DNA of 47,861 nucleotides, from NCBI GenBank assembly GCA_028870995.1, contig JAGWOI010000018.1, forward strand, positions 1 through 47,861, given 5' to 3'. The position numbers were made by a program, and so were the translations under genes. Of the stretch, positions 7,927-15,379 are shown piece by piece; within the stretch, counting starts at the first letter, position 1; each line of letters opens with the position of its first letter. The notes beneath the pieces were generated by a model, which was not told the DNA's origin, made no database searches, and worked only from the letters and a program-made list of their open reading frames with translations. This DNA is from Candidatus Omnitrophota bacterium. GTDB lineage: Bacteria > Omnitrophota > Gorgyraeia > Zapsychrales > Fredricksoniimonadaceae.

Positions 7927-8607
7927 ATGGTGGACCAATACCAACAAGAGAGGCGTTGGGAAAGGCCTTTTGTAACGGTTTCTTATGAATTGGGGGCCTG
8001 TGCCAAAAGCATTTTGACAAGCCTTCAGGAATATTTAACCAGGAAGGAAAGGCGCAGGACAGGCATTTGGCAGCTCTTTGACGGCAATCTGCTCGAAGAA
8101 GTGATCAATGACCATCAGCTTTCATCGGATGTTCTGCCTTATCTGGGCACGGCGGCCTCTGAGCTGGAAGACATCATTGAAGAAGTCATCGGCCTGCATC
8201 CTTCCCGTCACGTGCTGGTCCATAAGATGAACAAGACCATCCTGCGCTTGTCCCAACGAGGTTACGTGATCCTGGTGGGCAGGGGGGCCAACGTGGTTAC
8301 CGGCCAAATGCCCCGCGGTGTCCATGTGCGGTTGATCGGCTCCGTCGACAGGAGAGTGCGCTACCTCATGGAATATTATAAAATAGGGGAAGGTCAGGCT
8401 AAACAGTATATTATCCGGGAAGGCCGTAAACGCAGGGAGTATTACCGCAAGTATTTTCATCAAGATATCAATGACCCCCGGCTTTATGATTTGATCATCA
8501 ATACCGACAAGCTTTCCGTCCAGGACATTATCGGTATGATAGGAGCTTTAGTATTTAATGCAAAAAGCAATTCTTTACACCATCGGACATTCGACCCAGC
8601 CGCTTGA
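7927..8607 (+). CDS. Cytidylate-kinase-like protein
   Basis: A 226-residue member of the cytidylate-kinase-like family (PF13189 type), P-loop kinase-fold proteins of unclear substrate. Recognisable parts are the N-terminal beta strand FVTVSYELG (about 15-23), ILVGRGANVVTGQMP (about 115-129), VHVRLIGSVDRRVRYLM, and the lid-like arginine-rich RKRREYYRKYF. Family members usually carry SREYGSGG at the N-terminal loop; here it reads SYELGACAKS, so phosphate binding is doubtful and the protein may be regulatory. AAAGGG precedes the ATG, directly after the T-run of the leader. Its 3' end overlaps the DUF488 gene by 50 bases in another frame, so the C-terminal 17 residues may be poorly conserved. Confidence 0.72.
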   Translation: MVDQYQQERRWERPFVTVSYELGACAKSILTSLQEYLTRKERRRTGIWQLFDGNLLEEVINDHQLSSDVLPYLGTAASELEDIIEEVIGLHPSRHVLVHKMNKTILRLSQRGYVILVGRGANVVTGQMPRGVHVRLIGSVDRRVRYLMEYYKIGEGQAKQYIIREGRKRREYYRKYFHQDINDPRLYDLIINTDKLSVQDIIGMIGALVFNAKSNSLHHRTFDPAA

Positions 8608-9085
8608 AGAATTAATTGAAACGCTTAGGGGCTTCCATGTGGCCAAGCTTATTGACGTGCGGACCCTGCCGAAGTCCAGGTTCAATCCGCAGTTCAATAT
8701 CGAAAACCTTTCACAAAAGCTTCCTGCCCAGGGCATTTTGTATGAACATATGCGCGGCTTGGGAGGCTTAAGGCCGCCTAAAAACGACTCCGTTAACCTG
8801 GGGTGGCGCAACGCCTCCTTCAGGGGCTACGCGGATTATATGCAAACCCAGGAGTTCGAGGATAACCTGCAAGAACTGATCAAGCAGGCCCGTGAGCAAG
8901 TGGTGGCCATCATGTGCGCGGAAGCCGTCCCCTGGCGCTGCCACCGTTCCCTGATCGCCGATGCTTTGCTGGTGCATGGTTTCGAGGCCGTGGACATCAT
9001 GAGCCGGGGCAAGTCAAATCCCCATAAGATCAATCCCATGGCCAAAATTTCCGGCAAGAAATTGCATTACCCTCCGCAATCCTAA
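8558..9085 (+). CDS. DUF488 family protein
   Basis: A 175-residue DUF488 protein, a widespread family without an assigned reaction. Family hallmarks are clear: the N-terminal LYTIGHSTQPLEELI, IDVRTLPKSRFNPQFN (about 32-47), the YEHMRGLGGLR stretch, and the C-terminal MCAEAVPWRCHRSLIADAL, whose Cys, Arg and CHR are usually conserved. I chose the ATG at 8558 because it begins the IYTIGHS motif and has TAGGAG about a dozen bases upstream. Expression is probably linked to the overlapping kinase-like gene. No membrane segment or signal peptide is seen, so it should be cytoplasmic. Confidence 0.88.
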   Translation: MQKAILYTIGHSTQPLEELIETLRGFHVAKLIDVRTLPKSRFNPQFNIENLSQKLPAQGILYEHMRGLGGLRPPKNDSVNLGWRNASFRGYADYMQTQEFEDNLQELIKQAREQVVAIMCAEAVPWRCHRSLIADALLVHGFEAVDIMSRGKSNPHKINPMAKISGKKLHYPPQS

Positions 9086-9154
9086 CAAGGCTTAATTTTC
9101 GTTTAATGCCCGCTTCATCTGTTTTTTTATAAAAGAAAGGACAAGGAGGTGGGT

Positions 9155-9625
9155 ATGCGTAAAATTTTATCGATTCTACTGGCTTTAATGTTCCCTTGGA
9201 GCGGGTCGGGGTGGGCGGCCAATTACAACAATCCCATTGACGGCGTTTTTCGGGCCGCCTACGGCAACACCGTCACCATTGATGTTCCTTCCGTGGTGGG
9301 CAAATCGCCTTCGGCAGCGGATGAGGGCGGAGGCCTGACCTTCCGTTTGTCGCCCAGCACCAGTTATGTCAACTTCAACCAGTTGTCGGATCTCAGGGAC
9401 GGCGATGCCGTAAGGGTCTATTATGCTCAAGACCCTGCACGCAAGAACAGTGAAATGCTGGCCAGGACCATTACCAAGCTGTCCAATACAACGGCAGTAA
9501 AGGTGCCGGAGACCGTCGGCATCACCGTTCCTTCAGGCAGCAGCCGCACGACCACGACCAGCGGCGGCAATCCGACGGTAACGACCACGACAACCAGCAC
9601 CACGACAAGGTCCGGTTCCCCTTGA
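9155..9625 (+). CDS. Secreted protein with Ser/Thr-rich tail, unknown function
   Basis: A 156-residue exported protein I cannot place in a named family. The signal peptide is MRKILSILLALMFPWSGSGWAA (cleavage after about 21-22). The mature domain (about 25-110) looks like a small beta barrel: DGVFRAAYGNTVTID, TFRLSPSTSYVNF and DGDAVRVYYAQD suggest an OB-like fold that follows ionic or nucleotide cues, but this is a guess. The last 30 residues are almost only Thr, Ser, Gly and Pro, a flexible tail. AAGGAGG at 9143-9149 fixes the ATG at 9155 over the GTG inside that site. It converges on the P-II gene with just ten bases between stops. Confidence 0.68.
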   Translation: MRKILSILLALMFPWSGSGWAANYNNPIDGVFRAAYGNTVTIDVPSVVGKSPSAADEGGGLTFRLSPSTSYVNFNQLSDLRDGDAVRVYYAQDPARKNSEMLARTITKLSNTTAVKVPETVGITVPSGSSRTTTTSGGNPTVTTTTTSTTTRSGSP

Positions 9626-9635
9626 GGGGGCTGTC

Positions 9636-9977
9636 TTAGCCGATGGCTTCCGAACCGCGCTCGCCGGTACGGATGCGGACGCATTCTTTAAGGTCCATGA
9701 CGAAGACTTTTCCGTCTCCGACCTTGCCGGTCTGGGCGCCTTTCATGATGGCGGCGATCGTCGGTTCAACGAAACTTTCATTGACCGCGATCTCCAGGCG
9801 GATTTTGCGCAGCAGGTTGCCGGTTTCCTTGACCCCGCGGTAATATTCGGTTACGCCTTTTTGGCGGCCGTGGCCAAGGACCTCGCTGACGGTGATCAAA
9901 TTGACTTCTTTGGCATAAAGGGCTTTTTTAACCTCTTCCAGCCTGTAGGGCTGGATGATCGCAACGATCAGTTTCAT
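9636..9977 (-). CDS. glnK: P-II nitrogen regulatory protein (GlnK/GlnB type)
   Basis: A 113-residue P-II signal protein that senses 2-oxoglutarate and ATP/ADP and gates the ammonium channel. It aligns without gaps to the E. coli protein across the T-loop: GRQKGVTEYYRG at 37-48 keeps Gln39, Tyr46 and Arg47, the last being the residue that plugs AmtB. The B- and C-loop motifs TGKVGDGKVFV and RIRTGE are intact. Position 51, the uridylylated tyrosine of enteric P-II proteins, is Glu here, so classical GlnD control is unlikely. It lies 31 bases downstream of the transporter gene on the same strand, which fits a GlnK role. The order amt then glnK is the reverse of the usual glnK-amtB. Confidence 0.94.
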   Translation of the reverse strand: MKLIVAIIQPYRLEEVKKALYAKEVNLITVSEVLGHGRQKGVTEYYRGVKETGNLLRKIRLEIAVNESFVEPTIAAIMKGAQTGKVGDGKVFVMDLKECVRIRTGERGSEAIG

Positions 9978-10008
9978 AGTTTCTCCTCAAAAATCCAGGT
10001 CATTTCAG

Positions 10009-11247
10009 TTATTCAAGCAGGGTGTAGGCGTTTTCCCGGTGTTGGGCCAGGTCAAGGCCTATGCTTTCATCCTGCTCGCCGATCCTCACCCCTAAAAATA
10101 TGTTAACGAATTTGCATATGATAAAGGTGACGGCCGTGGTATAAAGGATAACCGCCAACAGGCCTGTCAGTTGGGTGATCAATAACTGCGGGTTGCCGTA
10201 GAACAGGCCGTCGGCACCGCTGGTATTGACGGATTTGGTGGCGAAAAGACCCACACAGACCACTCCTAAAATGCCGCCCACGCCGTGCACGCCGAAGACG
10301 TCCAGGGAATCGTCATAGCCGTATTTCGGCTTGATGATGGCCACGGCAATAAAGCATAAAATGCTGGCAAAGGCGCCGATGATCATGGATGAGCCGACAC
10401 TGACAAAGCCTGCGCCCGGCGTGATCGTGGCCAGGCCCGCGACACAGCCCGTGATGACGCCGAATACCGTCGGCCGGCCGTTGCGGATCCATTCCAGCAG
10501 GGTCCAGACAAGGCCTGCCGTTGCCGCCGCGGTATTGGTGGTGATAAAGGCATTGACCGCAACCTCATTGACCCCCAGGGCGCTGCCTGCGTTAAAACCA
10601 AACCAGCCGAACCACAATAACCCCGTGCCCAGGACGACCAGCGGCAGGTTATGCGGGGCAGGGGAATGAAAAAGGTTCCTGCGTTTGCCGATGACGATGG
10701 TGGTGACCAGGGCCGCCACGCCGGCCGTGGCATGGACCACGATCCCGCCGGCAAAGTCCAGCACGCCCCGTTGTTTCAGCCATCCGCCGCTGCCCCATAC
10801 CCAGTGGCAGACGGGCGCGTAGACAAAGGTGGCCCACAGCAGGGTAAAAACGATATAGGCAGAGAATTTCATCCTTTCGGCAAAGGCGCCGATGATCAGG
10901 GCCGGTGTAATGACGGCAAACATGGCCTGGAAGATCATGAAGACCCGGTTCGGGACGGTGGATGAATAATCCGGCATGGGCGCATACCCGACACCCTTCA
11001 AGCCCAACCAGCCCAGACCTCCCCAAAAGCCGTTGCTGGGGCAGAAGGAAAGGCTGTAGCCCACCAGCACCCACCAAACATTCAAAACGCACATGGCCGC
11101 AAAACACTGGATAAGAACGCTTAAAATATTCTTTCGTCGGACCATGCCTCCATAGAACAAGGCCAATCCGGGCGTCATCAACATGACCAACGCCGCTGAC
11201 AAGAGAACAAAGACCGTATCAACAGGATTAATGGAAATGCTGTTCAT
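10009..11247 (-). CDS. amt: Ammonium transporter Amt
   Basis: Inner-membrane ammonium channel of the Amt/Mep/Rh family, 412 residues and about 11 membrane helices. The twin pore histidines are present: His172 in VVHATAGVAAL and His321 in FGVHGVGG. The N-terminal PGLALFYGGMVRRKN is the classic first-helix signature. No long cytoplasmic extension is seen, and the C-terminal tail (RIGEQDESIGLDLAQHRE) keeps the GLD and HGE-like elements that contact P-II. A good AAGGAG (reverse strand) precedes the ATG. It is transcribed away from marR and is followed by glnK, so the two likely form one nitrogen-uptake operon. Confidence 0.96.
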   Translation of the reverse strand: MNSISINPVDTVFVLLSAALVMLMTPGLALFYGGMVRRKNILSVLIQCFAAMCVLNVWWVLVGYSLSFCPSNGFWGGLGWLGLKGVGYAPMPDYSSTVPNRVFMIFQAMFAVITPALIIGAFAERMKFSAYIVFTLLWATFVYAPVCHWVWGSGGWLKQRGVLDFAGGIVVHATAGVAALVTTIVIGKRRNLFHSPAPHNLPLVVLGTGLLWFGWFGFNAGSALGVNEVAVNAFITTNTAAATAGLVWTLLEWIRNGRPTVFGVITGCVAGLATITPGAGFVSVGSSMIIGAFASILCFIAVAIIKPKYGYDDSLDVFGVHGVGGILGVVCVGLFATKSVNTSGADGLFYGNPQLLITQLTGLLAVILYTTAVTFIICKFVNIFLGVRIGEQDESIGLDLAQHRENAYTLLE

Positions 11248-11429
11248 TTTTGCTCCTTAAAATTTGAAAAAAGGGACAGTTCTTACGTTGATATACCGCC
11301 GGCGGGACACGTCGATGCGTCCCCCTAGACAATCAGGGACGTCAATGCTCCTGAAGGAACGTCTAAGGTCAAGCACATCATTGCACTTGAAGAATGTCCA
11401 ATCATACTATGGAAGAAAGTGTTTTTCCA

Positions 11430-11445
11430 TAAGTAATATTACTTA
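11430..11445. promoter_or_regulatory. Palindromic operator candidate O2
   Basis: TAAGTAATATTACTTA is a perfect 16-base palindrome about 45 bases upstream of the second palindrome. It shares the TAAGTA half-site core with that element, as expected for a MarR-type dimer. Confidence 0.45.
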
Positions 11446-11477
11446 ATCAAGCGCACAGGCATTTAGTCAATGAATTA

Positions 11478-11518
11478 ATTGTTAAGTACTTGACAATATT
11501 CCGGTGGGATTGTATGCT
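11478..11518 (+). promoter_or_regulatory. marR promoter with overlapping operator O1
   Basis: TTGACA at 11490-11495 and TATGCT at 11513-11518 are 17 bases apart. The 20-base near-perfect palindrome ATTGTTAAGTACTTGACAAT (11478-11497, one mismatched pair) covers the -35 box, so a repressor bound there would block polymerase. This is the usual plan for MarR autoregulation. Confidence 0.65.
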
Positions 11519-11538
11519 TTAATCATCGAGGAGGAGCA

Positions 11539-12057
11539 ATGGCGACACCTAAAATTGACCGCAGGGAAGAATATTATTGGAGCCAGGTCAAAAAGCATGG
11601 CGCCCAATATCCGTCTTTTGATTGGCCGGCCGTGGAAATGTTCCTGAATTTGACCTATACCTATGATGTCCTTAACGGTCAAATTGCAGGCCTTATAACC
11701 CCTTATGGCATCACCCGGGCCGGGTTCAATGTTCTGAGGATATTGAGCCGCAGTCAGGGCAAGGCGTGTAAGCAAAATGAGATCAGCCAGTTGATGCTGG
11801 TTAGCCGTGCCAATATCACCGGTCTGGTGGACAGTCTGTCCCGTAAAGGCCTGGTTGAGCGCATCGATGATCCGAATGACCGAAGGGTCAACATGATCAA
11901 GCTGCTGCCCAAGGGGGAAAGGCTTCTGGATGCCGTTTTGCCGGGTTTTTATAAATTTATGCACAACATGTGCGCGGTTTTCAGTACTAGTGACAAAAAA
12001 GTCTTTAATGATGTCTTGATACGGTTAAGGAACAGGAGCAGGGAGGTTAAAGGCTAG
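11539..12057 (+). CDS. MarR-family transcriptional regulator
   Basis: A 172-residue winged-helix repressor of the MarR family. The DNA-binding part is clear: the recognition helix SRANITGLVDSLSRKGLVER (about 96-115) and the wing DDPNDRRVNMIKL (about 117-129) follow the family pattern, and helices at both ends should form the dimer. A very strong GAGGAGGAG stands four bases before the ATG. Genes for a membrane fusion protein and an efflux pump follow with 13- and -4-base gaps, so by established precedent it probably represses its own operon and is released by a toxic ligand. The ligand is unknown. Confidence 0.9.
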   Translation: MATPKIDRREEYYWSQVKKHGAQYPSFDWPAVEMFLNLTYTYDVLNGQIAGLITPYGITRAGFNVLRILSRSQGKACKQNEISQLMLVSRANITGLVDSLSRKGLVERIDDPNDRRVNMIKLLPKGERLLDAVLPGFYKFMHNMCAVFSTSDKKVFNDVLIRLRNRSREVKG

Positions 12058-12070
12058 TCTGCCCAAGGCT

Positions 12071-12964
12071 ATGGTCAACAAGTTATTCAGCAAGGTCTAC
12101 GAGCTTCACCGCAGGTATTGGAAAATCGCCGCCGTGCTTACGGTGCTTGTTACGGTGGCATTGATTTTTATTTTTCATTATATTTTTACTCACGAATCCA
12201 GCGATGATGCTTTCATCGAGGGAGATGTCACGGTCATCAGCCCCAAGGTTTCGGGTTATGTCGATAAGGTTTATGTCAAGGATAACCAGCCTGTCAAGGC
12301 CGGGACCCTGCTTTGTGCTATTGATCCCCGTGATTTTCAAACCAGCCTTGATATGGCACAAGCCCAGCTGCTTGCCGCCCAGCTGGAGGAGCAGCAGGCC
12401 GGGCAGGATGTGGAGCGCTACAAAGCACTGCTGGCCTCTAAGGATATTTCCCAGCGCCAGTTTGATATGGTCCTCCTGCGCTGGAAAACCGGCAATGCCA
12501 AGCTGGATGCCGCACAGGCCCGTCTTCAACAGGCGCAATTGAATTTATCCTATACGAAGATCACGGCTCCTGTCGATGGGATCGTGACCCGTAAAAGCGT
12601 TGAACCAGGCATGTTTGTGCAGCAGGACCAGGCTTTGATGTCCATCGTCCTGCCGGACCGTTGGGTGATTGATAATTTGGAGGAAACCCAAATGGCCCAT
12701 ATCCACCCCGGGCTTCGGGTGGACATGCGGGTGGATGCTTATCCCGGGGTTGTTTATCGCGGCCATGTGGACAGCATCCAGCAGGGTACCGGTTCCAGGT
12801 TCAGCCTGCTGCCTGCCGAAAATGCCACGGGTAATTACATTAAGGTGGTCCAGCGTGTGCCGGTCAAGATCGTTTTTGACGGTCCCCCTGACCCTCAAAG
12901 GCCTTTGGTCTTGGGCATGTCGGTCGTGCCTGTCATAGACCTGGCTTCCGGCAAGAAAAAATGA
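12071..12964 (+). CDS. emrA: EmrA/HlyD-type membrane fusion protein
   Basis: Periplasmic adaptor that links an inner-membrane pump to an outer-membrane channel. The 297-residue protein has one N-terminal membrane helix (about 18-38), then the lipoyl-like half motif VSGYVDKVYVKDNQPVKAG (about 60-78). A coiled-coil hairpin (about 95-160) is followed by the second half motif APVDGIVTRKSVEPGMFV and a beta-barrel domain. It is somewhat shorter than E. coli EmrA (about 390), mainly in the coiled coil, which may mean a shorter periplasmic reach. Its stop overlaps the transporter start in an ATGA. No outer-membrane TolC-type gene lies in the window. Confidence 0.9.
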   Translation: MVNKLFSKVYELHRRYWKIAAVLTVLVTVALIFIFHYIFTHESSDDAFIEGDVTVISPKVSGYVDKVYVKDNQPVKAGTLLCAIDPRDFQTSLDMAQAQLLAAQLEEQQAGQDVERYKALLASKDISQRQFDMVLLRWKTGNAKLDAAQARLQQAQLNLSYTKITAPVDGIVTRKSVEPGMFVQQDQALMSIVLPDRWVIDNLEETQMAHIHPGLRVDMRVDAYPGVVYRGHVDSIQQGTGSRFSLLPAENATGNYIKVVQRVPVKIVFDGPPDPQRPLVLGMSVVPVIDLASGKKK

Positions 12965-14544
12965 ATGCGCAAAGATCCGTCAAAACCGAATACAAACCCA
13001 ATAAATGGGCGGTAGCCATATCCGTCATGATCGGCGCCTTTATGGGCGTCATGGATGTCAGCGTAGTCAATGTGGCCCTGCCGCACATGATGGGATCCTT
13101 CGGACAGAATCTGTCGGCCATTACCTGGGTTGCCACCAGCTACAGCATCGCCGCGGTCATCATGTTGACCATGTCCGGCTGGTGGGCGACCTTGATGGGC
13201 CGCAAAAATTTTTATCTATTATCGTTCGTGATTTTCACCGTCGGATCCATCCTGGCCGGCATGTCGCATACTTTTCCTGAGATGATCATCTGCCGCGTCC
13301 TGCAGGGCATGGGCGGAGGCAGCCTGGTGCCTCTGGCCCAGGCCATTTTGCGCGAGACCTTTCCCAAGAACGAGCAGGGCATGGCCATGGCCATGTTTTC
13401 CATGGGGGTGGTAGTGGCGCCGGCCATTGGTCCGGTCCTTGGCGGGTGGCTGACCGACCAATACGGGTGGGAATGGATATTTTTTATCAATATCCCGGTG
13501 AGCGTGGTGGGCATGTTCATGGTCAGCATTTTTGTGCAAGACCCTCCCTACCTTCGCCGGGGGATAAAGAGCATCGATGTCGGGGGCATCATTCTGCTGA
13601 CCCTCGGCCTGACGGGCCTGCAGGTCGTTCTTGAAAGAGGCCAGGAGGAAAATTGGTTCCAGTCTCCCTGGATCGTGTGGATGGCTGTCCTGACGGCAGC
13701 CGCTCTTCTGGCCTTGGTGCTGTGGGAATTGTTTGAGCCTGAACCCGTCGTGAATTTCAAGATTTTTAAGAACCCTCAATTCCGCATGGGTGCCCTGGTG
13801 ATCCTTTTGTTCGGTGTGGCGTTGTACGGCACCACCTTTATTTTACCGCAGTTTACCCAGCAGCTTCTTAATTATCCGGCTTACCAGGCGGGGCTGGTCC
13901 TGATGCCCCGGGCCATTGCCTTGATGTGCGTGTTGCCCATCGTCGGAAGATTATATAATCTCATTGACCCGCGGGCCTTGATCATTTACGGTATCATTGT
14001 CGTCAATATCTCCTATTTTCAACTGGCCCATCTGGCCACGACGGCAGCACAGGGCACCATCGTGCCCATCCTTTTATTGATGGGAAGCGGCCTGCCATTT
14101 GTTTTTGTTACCCTGTCCACCGTGGCGTTGAGTTCCGTGGAAAAGGAGAATATGACATCCGCTTCGGGCCTGTTTAATCTTTTTCAGCAGGTAGGGGGCA
14201 ACATTGGTTATGCCGTCATGGCCACCCTGGTCGAAAGGAATTCCCAGATCCACCATGCCTACCTGGCCGAACATATCAGTCGGTTTGATTTTAATTTTGT
14301 GCAATTTTATCATCAGACGGCTGCCTTTATGCACCAGCAGGGCATGGCCGTCAACCAGGCTCACCAGGCGGCGATGGCATTGGTCAATTCTTTGGTGACG
14401 CGGCAGGCCCAAATGATGGCCTATAATGATATCTCATTATTTTTGATGCTCATGTTCCTGATCTGCGTTCCCTTTGTCCTGATGATACCGGTTGGAAAAG
14501 GGCACTTCGAGACGGCTTCAATGGGGGAAAGCATGGCATCTTAA
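12961..14544 (+). CDS. emrB: EmrB/QacA-type MFS drug exporter (DHA2, 14 helices)
   Basis: Proton-driven multidrug exporter of the DHA2 branch of the major facilitator superfamily, 527 residues with about 14 membrane helices. The first helix has GAFMGVMDVSVVNVALPHM, the classic motif D1 with Asp. RVLQGMGGGSLVPLAQA (motif B, with Arg) and the antiporter motif C GPVLGGWL are intact. Helices 13-14 end in a short cytoplasmic tail. It is co-translated with emrA (four-base overlap), so together they should pump hydrophobic compounds. The substrate cannot be predicted from sequence. Confidence 0.94.
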   Translation: MNAQRSVKTEYKPNKWAVAISVMIGAFMGVMDVSVVNVALPHMMGSFGQNLSAITWVATSYSIAAVIMLTMSGWWATLMGRKNFYLLSFVIFTVGSILAGMSHTFPEMIICRVLQGMGGGSLVPLAQAILRETFPKNEQGMAMAMFSMGVVVAPAIGPVLGGWLTDQYGWEWIFFINIPVSVVGMFMVSIFVQDPPYLRRGIKSIDVGGIILLTLGLTGLQVVLERGQEENWFQSPWIVWMAVLTAAALLALVLWELFEPEPVVNFKIFKNPQFRMGALVILLFGVALYGTTFILPQFTQQLLNYPAYQAGLVLMPRAIALMCVLPIVGRLYNLIDPRALIIYGIIVVNISYFQLAHLATTAAQGTIVPILLLMGSGLPFVFVTLSTVALSSVEKENMTSASGLFNLFQQVGGNIGYAVMATLVERNSQIHHAYLAEHISRFDFNFVQFYHQTAAFMHQQGMAVNQAHQAAMALVNSLVTRQAQMMAYNDISLFLMLMFLICVPFVLMIPVGKGHFETASMGESMAS

Positions 14545-14572
14545 ATGTTTTTCCTTTTGTCCGCTTTTTTTG

Positions 14573-14581
14573 TGCTATAAT
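14573..14581 (+). promoter_or_regulatory. Extended -10 promoter
   Basis: TGC followed by a consensus TATAAT (14576-14581) forms an extended -10. The only TTG-like -35 (14557) is too close at 13 bases, so recognition would rest on the extended -10. Confidence 0.5.
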
Positions 14582-14623
14582 AACAGCTATTCAAGATATT
14601 TTTTCTCAATGAAAGGGTGGGAT

Positions 14624-14857
14624 ATGGCCTCCATTGCGAATGATCAGCTGTTGAAAGACAAGGATGTTTTGGAAGAGATCAATAAGCACAAATGGATCGA
14701 GAGCGAAAAATGCGGTAAGGATATCGGTTTCGAAAGGGCTTCCAGAGAGTGGATACATGCTTATGCCAAACAGTACCTCACCGAGCACCCGGCGAAATCC
14801 GCCAAGCTGTGGATCCAATCCCAGCCTTTGTACGACGTTTTAACAAAGGAATTTTAG
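14624..14857 (+). CDS. Small conserved-looking cytoplasmic protein
   Basis: A 77-residue acidic and helical protein of unknown function. It has no signal peptide or membrane segment. The central stretch KHKWIESEKCGKDIGFERAS followed by EWIHAYAKQYL resembles a short motif that recurs in small proteins and in DUF4032-like tails, with W, SEK, G-D-IG and W-I as the fixed points. That recollection is weak. The ATG at 14624 is preferred because GGGTGGG lies just upstream; an in-frame ATG at 14609 would add five residues. It is a single-gene unit between its own promoter and a strong terminator. Confidence 0.62.
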   Translation: MASIANDQLLKDKDVLEEINKHKWIESEKCGKDIGFERASREWIHAYAKQYLTEHPAKSAKLWIQSQPLYDVLTKEF

Positions 14858-14880
14858 GAGGTTGGGAGAGGATGATTTAT

Positions 14881-14911
14881 AAAAGACCATCTGGCCATCA
14901 GGTGGTCTTTT
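14881..14911. terminator. Bidirectional-looking intrinsic terminator
   Basis: AAAAGACCATCTG (14881-14893) pairs with CAGGTGGTCTTTT (14899-14911) with a single T-G wobble and a 5-base loop, giving 13 pairs with A/T flanks on both sides. It closes the small-protein gene. Confidence 0.8.
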
Positions 14912-14955
14912 AATATGTGGGGAACTTTTAAGTAAACATTCTTGTCTAAGGAGGG

Positions 14956-15339
14956 ATGGTGGATAAAACGGATAAAAGAGCGACCTGCCTTAATTGTATG
15001 GATGGCCGTGTGCAGTTGCCCGTATTGCATTGGATCAAGGACAACTATGCCGTTGATTTTGTGGATGTGATCACGGAAGCGGGCATGGACAATGTGCTGG
15101 CCACGCAGAAATATATTGGAGAAGTGCTGCGCAGCATCACTGTTTCGGTCAATATCAATAAATCAGCGCTGATCTTCGTGGTCGGGCATTATGATTGCCG
15201 CGGCAATCCGGTGGAAGAAAGTGTCCATCGCCGCCAGATTGGCGAGGCTGTCGGGCGTTTAAAGGAGCATTGGCCTTCCCTGCAAATCGTCGGACTTTGG
15301 GTCAATAAAAACTGGGCGGTGGAAACGGTCGTGCCGTAA
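14956..15339 (+). CDS. Minimal beta-carbonic-anhydrase-like protein
   Basis: A 127-residue protein with the zinc site of beta-carbonic anhydrases in reduced form. Cys14-x-Asp16-x-Arg18 (CMDGR) matches the C-x-D-x-R motif, and His78-x2-Cys81 (GHYDC) matches the H-x2-C motif, so all three zinc ligands and the Asp/Arg dyad are present. A second Cys11 makes CxxC with Cys14. Typical beta-class enzymes have 170-220 residues, so outer helices are missing. Activity in CO2 hydration is possible but unproven. AAGGAGGG ends one base before the ATG, which is too close, so the next codon (GTG at 14959) may be the real start. Confidence 0.72.
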   Translation: MVDKTDKRATCLNCMDGRVQLPVLHWIKDNYAVDFVDVITEAGMDNVLATQKYIGEVLRSITVSVNINKSALIFVVGHYDCRGNPVEESVHRRQIGEAVGRLKEHWPSLQIVGLWVNKNWAVETVVP

Positions 15340-15350
15340 AGGCGGATATT

Positions 15351-15359
15351 TGGTATAAT
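15351..15359 (+). promoter_or_regulatory. Extended -10 promoter of glycine-zipper lipoprotein gene
   Basis: TGG plus consensus TATAAT (15354-15359) just upstream of AAGGAG and the ATG at 15380. The leader would be about 14 bases. No clear -35 is present. Confidence 0.55.
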
Positions 15360-15379
15360 GCTAAGAAGGAGATTTAAAA

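Larger units (their letters stand above)
11248..11538. promoter_or_regulatory. Divergent control region between amt and marR
   Basis: This 290-base region holds the regulatory sites of two divergent operons. On the marR side are a consensus promoter and two palindromes listed separately. On the amt side the predicted leader can form a hairpin at about 11303-11320 (GGGACAC against GCGTCCC on the plus strand) and contains a CCGCCGGCGG palindrome, and an isolated AAAAAAGGGACAGT stretch lies at about 11269-11282. I could not find a convincing sigma-54 site (GG-N10-GC) for amt. Confidence 0.4.

Noticed and set aside
7607-8020. A minus-strand frame across the leader region
   Set aside because: It crosses a terminator, a promoter and the start of the kinase-like gene and shows no protein character.
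13219-13779. A 186-codon minus-strand frame inside emrB
   Set aside because: His/Pro-rich, low-quality composition typical of a shadow; the MFS gene in this place is unmistakable.
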